NCBI GenBank assembly: GCA_017935525.1
Contig: JAGBHJ010000021.1
Coordinates: forward strand, 1 to 6,175
Direction: 5' to 3'
Source: Clostridia bacterium
GTDB lineage: Bacteria; Bacillota; Clostridia; HGM11327
Length of the DNA: 6,175 nucleotides
A program made the position numbers and the translations under genes. The notes under the pieces were generated by a model. That model ran no database searches. It worked only from the letters and a program-made list of their open reading frames with translations, and was not told the origin of the DNA. Below, piece after piece: positions 5,789 to 6,175 of the stretch (position 1 is its first letter; each line of letters begins with the position of its first letter).

Positions 5789-6175
5789 AATATGTCACAC
5801 CTCTGCGGTTTTCTTTTTTCGTAATAGTAATAAGCGTCAAAGCCCAGACTTTTGAGCATTTGTATCGCTCCGTCAAACCAGTTGCCTGCATTTTGTGCAA
5901 CGTGCGCATCGGAGCCGATGGTAACCAGCTCTCCGCCAAGCTCCCTATACTTTTTTACCACCCATTTCGGCGGCATTGTATCTCCAAGGCTCGTGCCAAT
6001 ACCCGACGTATTGACCTCAAGCGCTATATTTTTCTCGATTATAATTTTTAATATATCAGTTATTCTTTGCTCGTAACGGGCAAGGTCCACACCTCTGGCA
6101 AATTTGCCGTTTATGTATCTTATGGGGCAGGACAAATGCGCCATAACGTCAATGTCCGTGGTTTCAAGCATGGTG
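5785..6175 (-). CDS. PHP-family phosphatase, histidinol-phosphatase-like (5' end missing)
   Basis: The C-terminal 129 or so codons of a gene that enters from beyond the right edge; the methionine at 6171 is internal and not a start. The visible part has the layout of the second half of histidinol-phosphatases of the PHP (HisJ/HisK) type. In order these are DVMAHLSCPIRY with a probable metal-binding His, LEVNTSG with a conserved Glu, the segment KKYRELGGELVTIGSDAH with the metal-ligand pair Asp and His in GSDAH, and a final FDGAIQMLKSLGF helix. In the family these ligands hold a multi-metal centre that hydrolyses phosphate esters, in histidine synthesis L-histidinol phosphate. No other his gene is visible, so a different phosphoester is possible. 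The stop codon overlaps the ATPase start by 4 bases, which makes this the upstream gene of the exporter operon. Confidence 0.88.
   Translation of the reverse strand, partial: TMLETTDIDVMAHLSCPIRYINGKFARGVDLARYEQRITDILKIIIEKNIALEVNTSGIGTSLGDTMPPKWVVKKYRELGGELVTIGSDAHVAQNAGNWFDGAIQMLKSLGFDAYYYYEKRKPQRCDIL

Noticed and set aside
6169..6171. ATG at 6171 as the true start of the PHP gene
   Set aside because: The frame is still open at the window edge, and the product would lack the N-terminal half of the PHP domain with its first metal ligands, so the gene must start outside the window.

Overview
The window looks like the chromosome of a low- to mid-GC Gram-positive bacterium of the class Clostridia. 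The signs are a T-box leader in front of an aminoacyl-tRNA synthetase gene, consensus sigma-A type promoters, intrinsic terminators, purine-rich ribosome binding sites and tRNA genes with encoded CCA ends. Genus and species cannot be read from the sequence. Every gene lies on the minus strand, so transcription runs from right to left.

Read in the direction of transcription, the right end (6175 to about 3936) is an operon of three genes joined by 4-base ATGA overlaps. These are the C-terminal part of a PHP-family phosphatase resembling histidinol-phosphatase (cut by the window edge), an ABC-2 type exporter ATPase and its six-helix membrane permease. A hairpin terminator directly follows the permease. 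About 25 bases later a strong promoter starts the next unit: a leader of about 290 nt containing an isoleucine-type T-box riboswitch (specifier ATC), then ileS, which fills 3586 to 485. A hairpin follows the ileS stop. A near-perfect consensus promoter then drives a compact tRNA operon, Gly(GCC)-Lys(CTT)-Val(TAC), closed by a long-stem terminator. The first 70 bases hold part of a tandem array of small hairpin repeats built on the hexamer CTTCAC, which probably continues outside the window.

The theme is translation supply: isoleucyl-tRNA synthetase made on demand when tRNA-Ile is uncharged, next to a strongly expressed tRNA operon. The exporter operon is a separate transcription unit with unknown cargo.

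The most notable point is in the synthetase. It is the long IleRS2 type, and its class I signature is GIHH (residues 55-58) instead of HxGH. From published work on IleRS2, this swapped motif is tied to very high mupirocin resistance. The hairpin repeat array at the left edge is the least explained element. I found no CRISPR array, insertion sequence, phage gene or clearly new multi-gene system.
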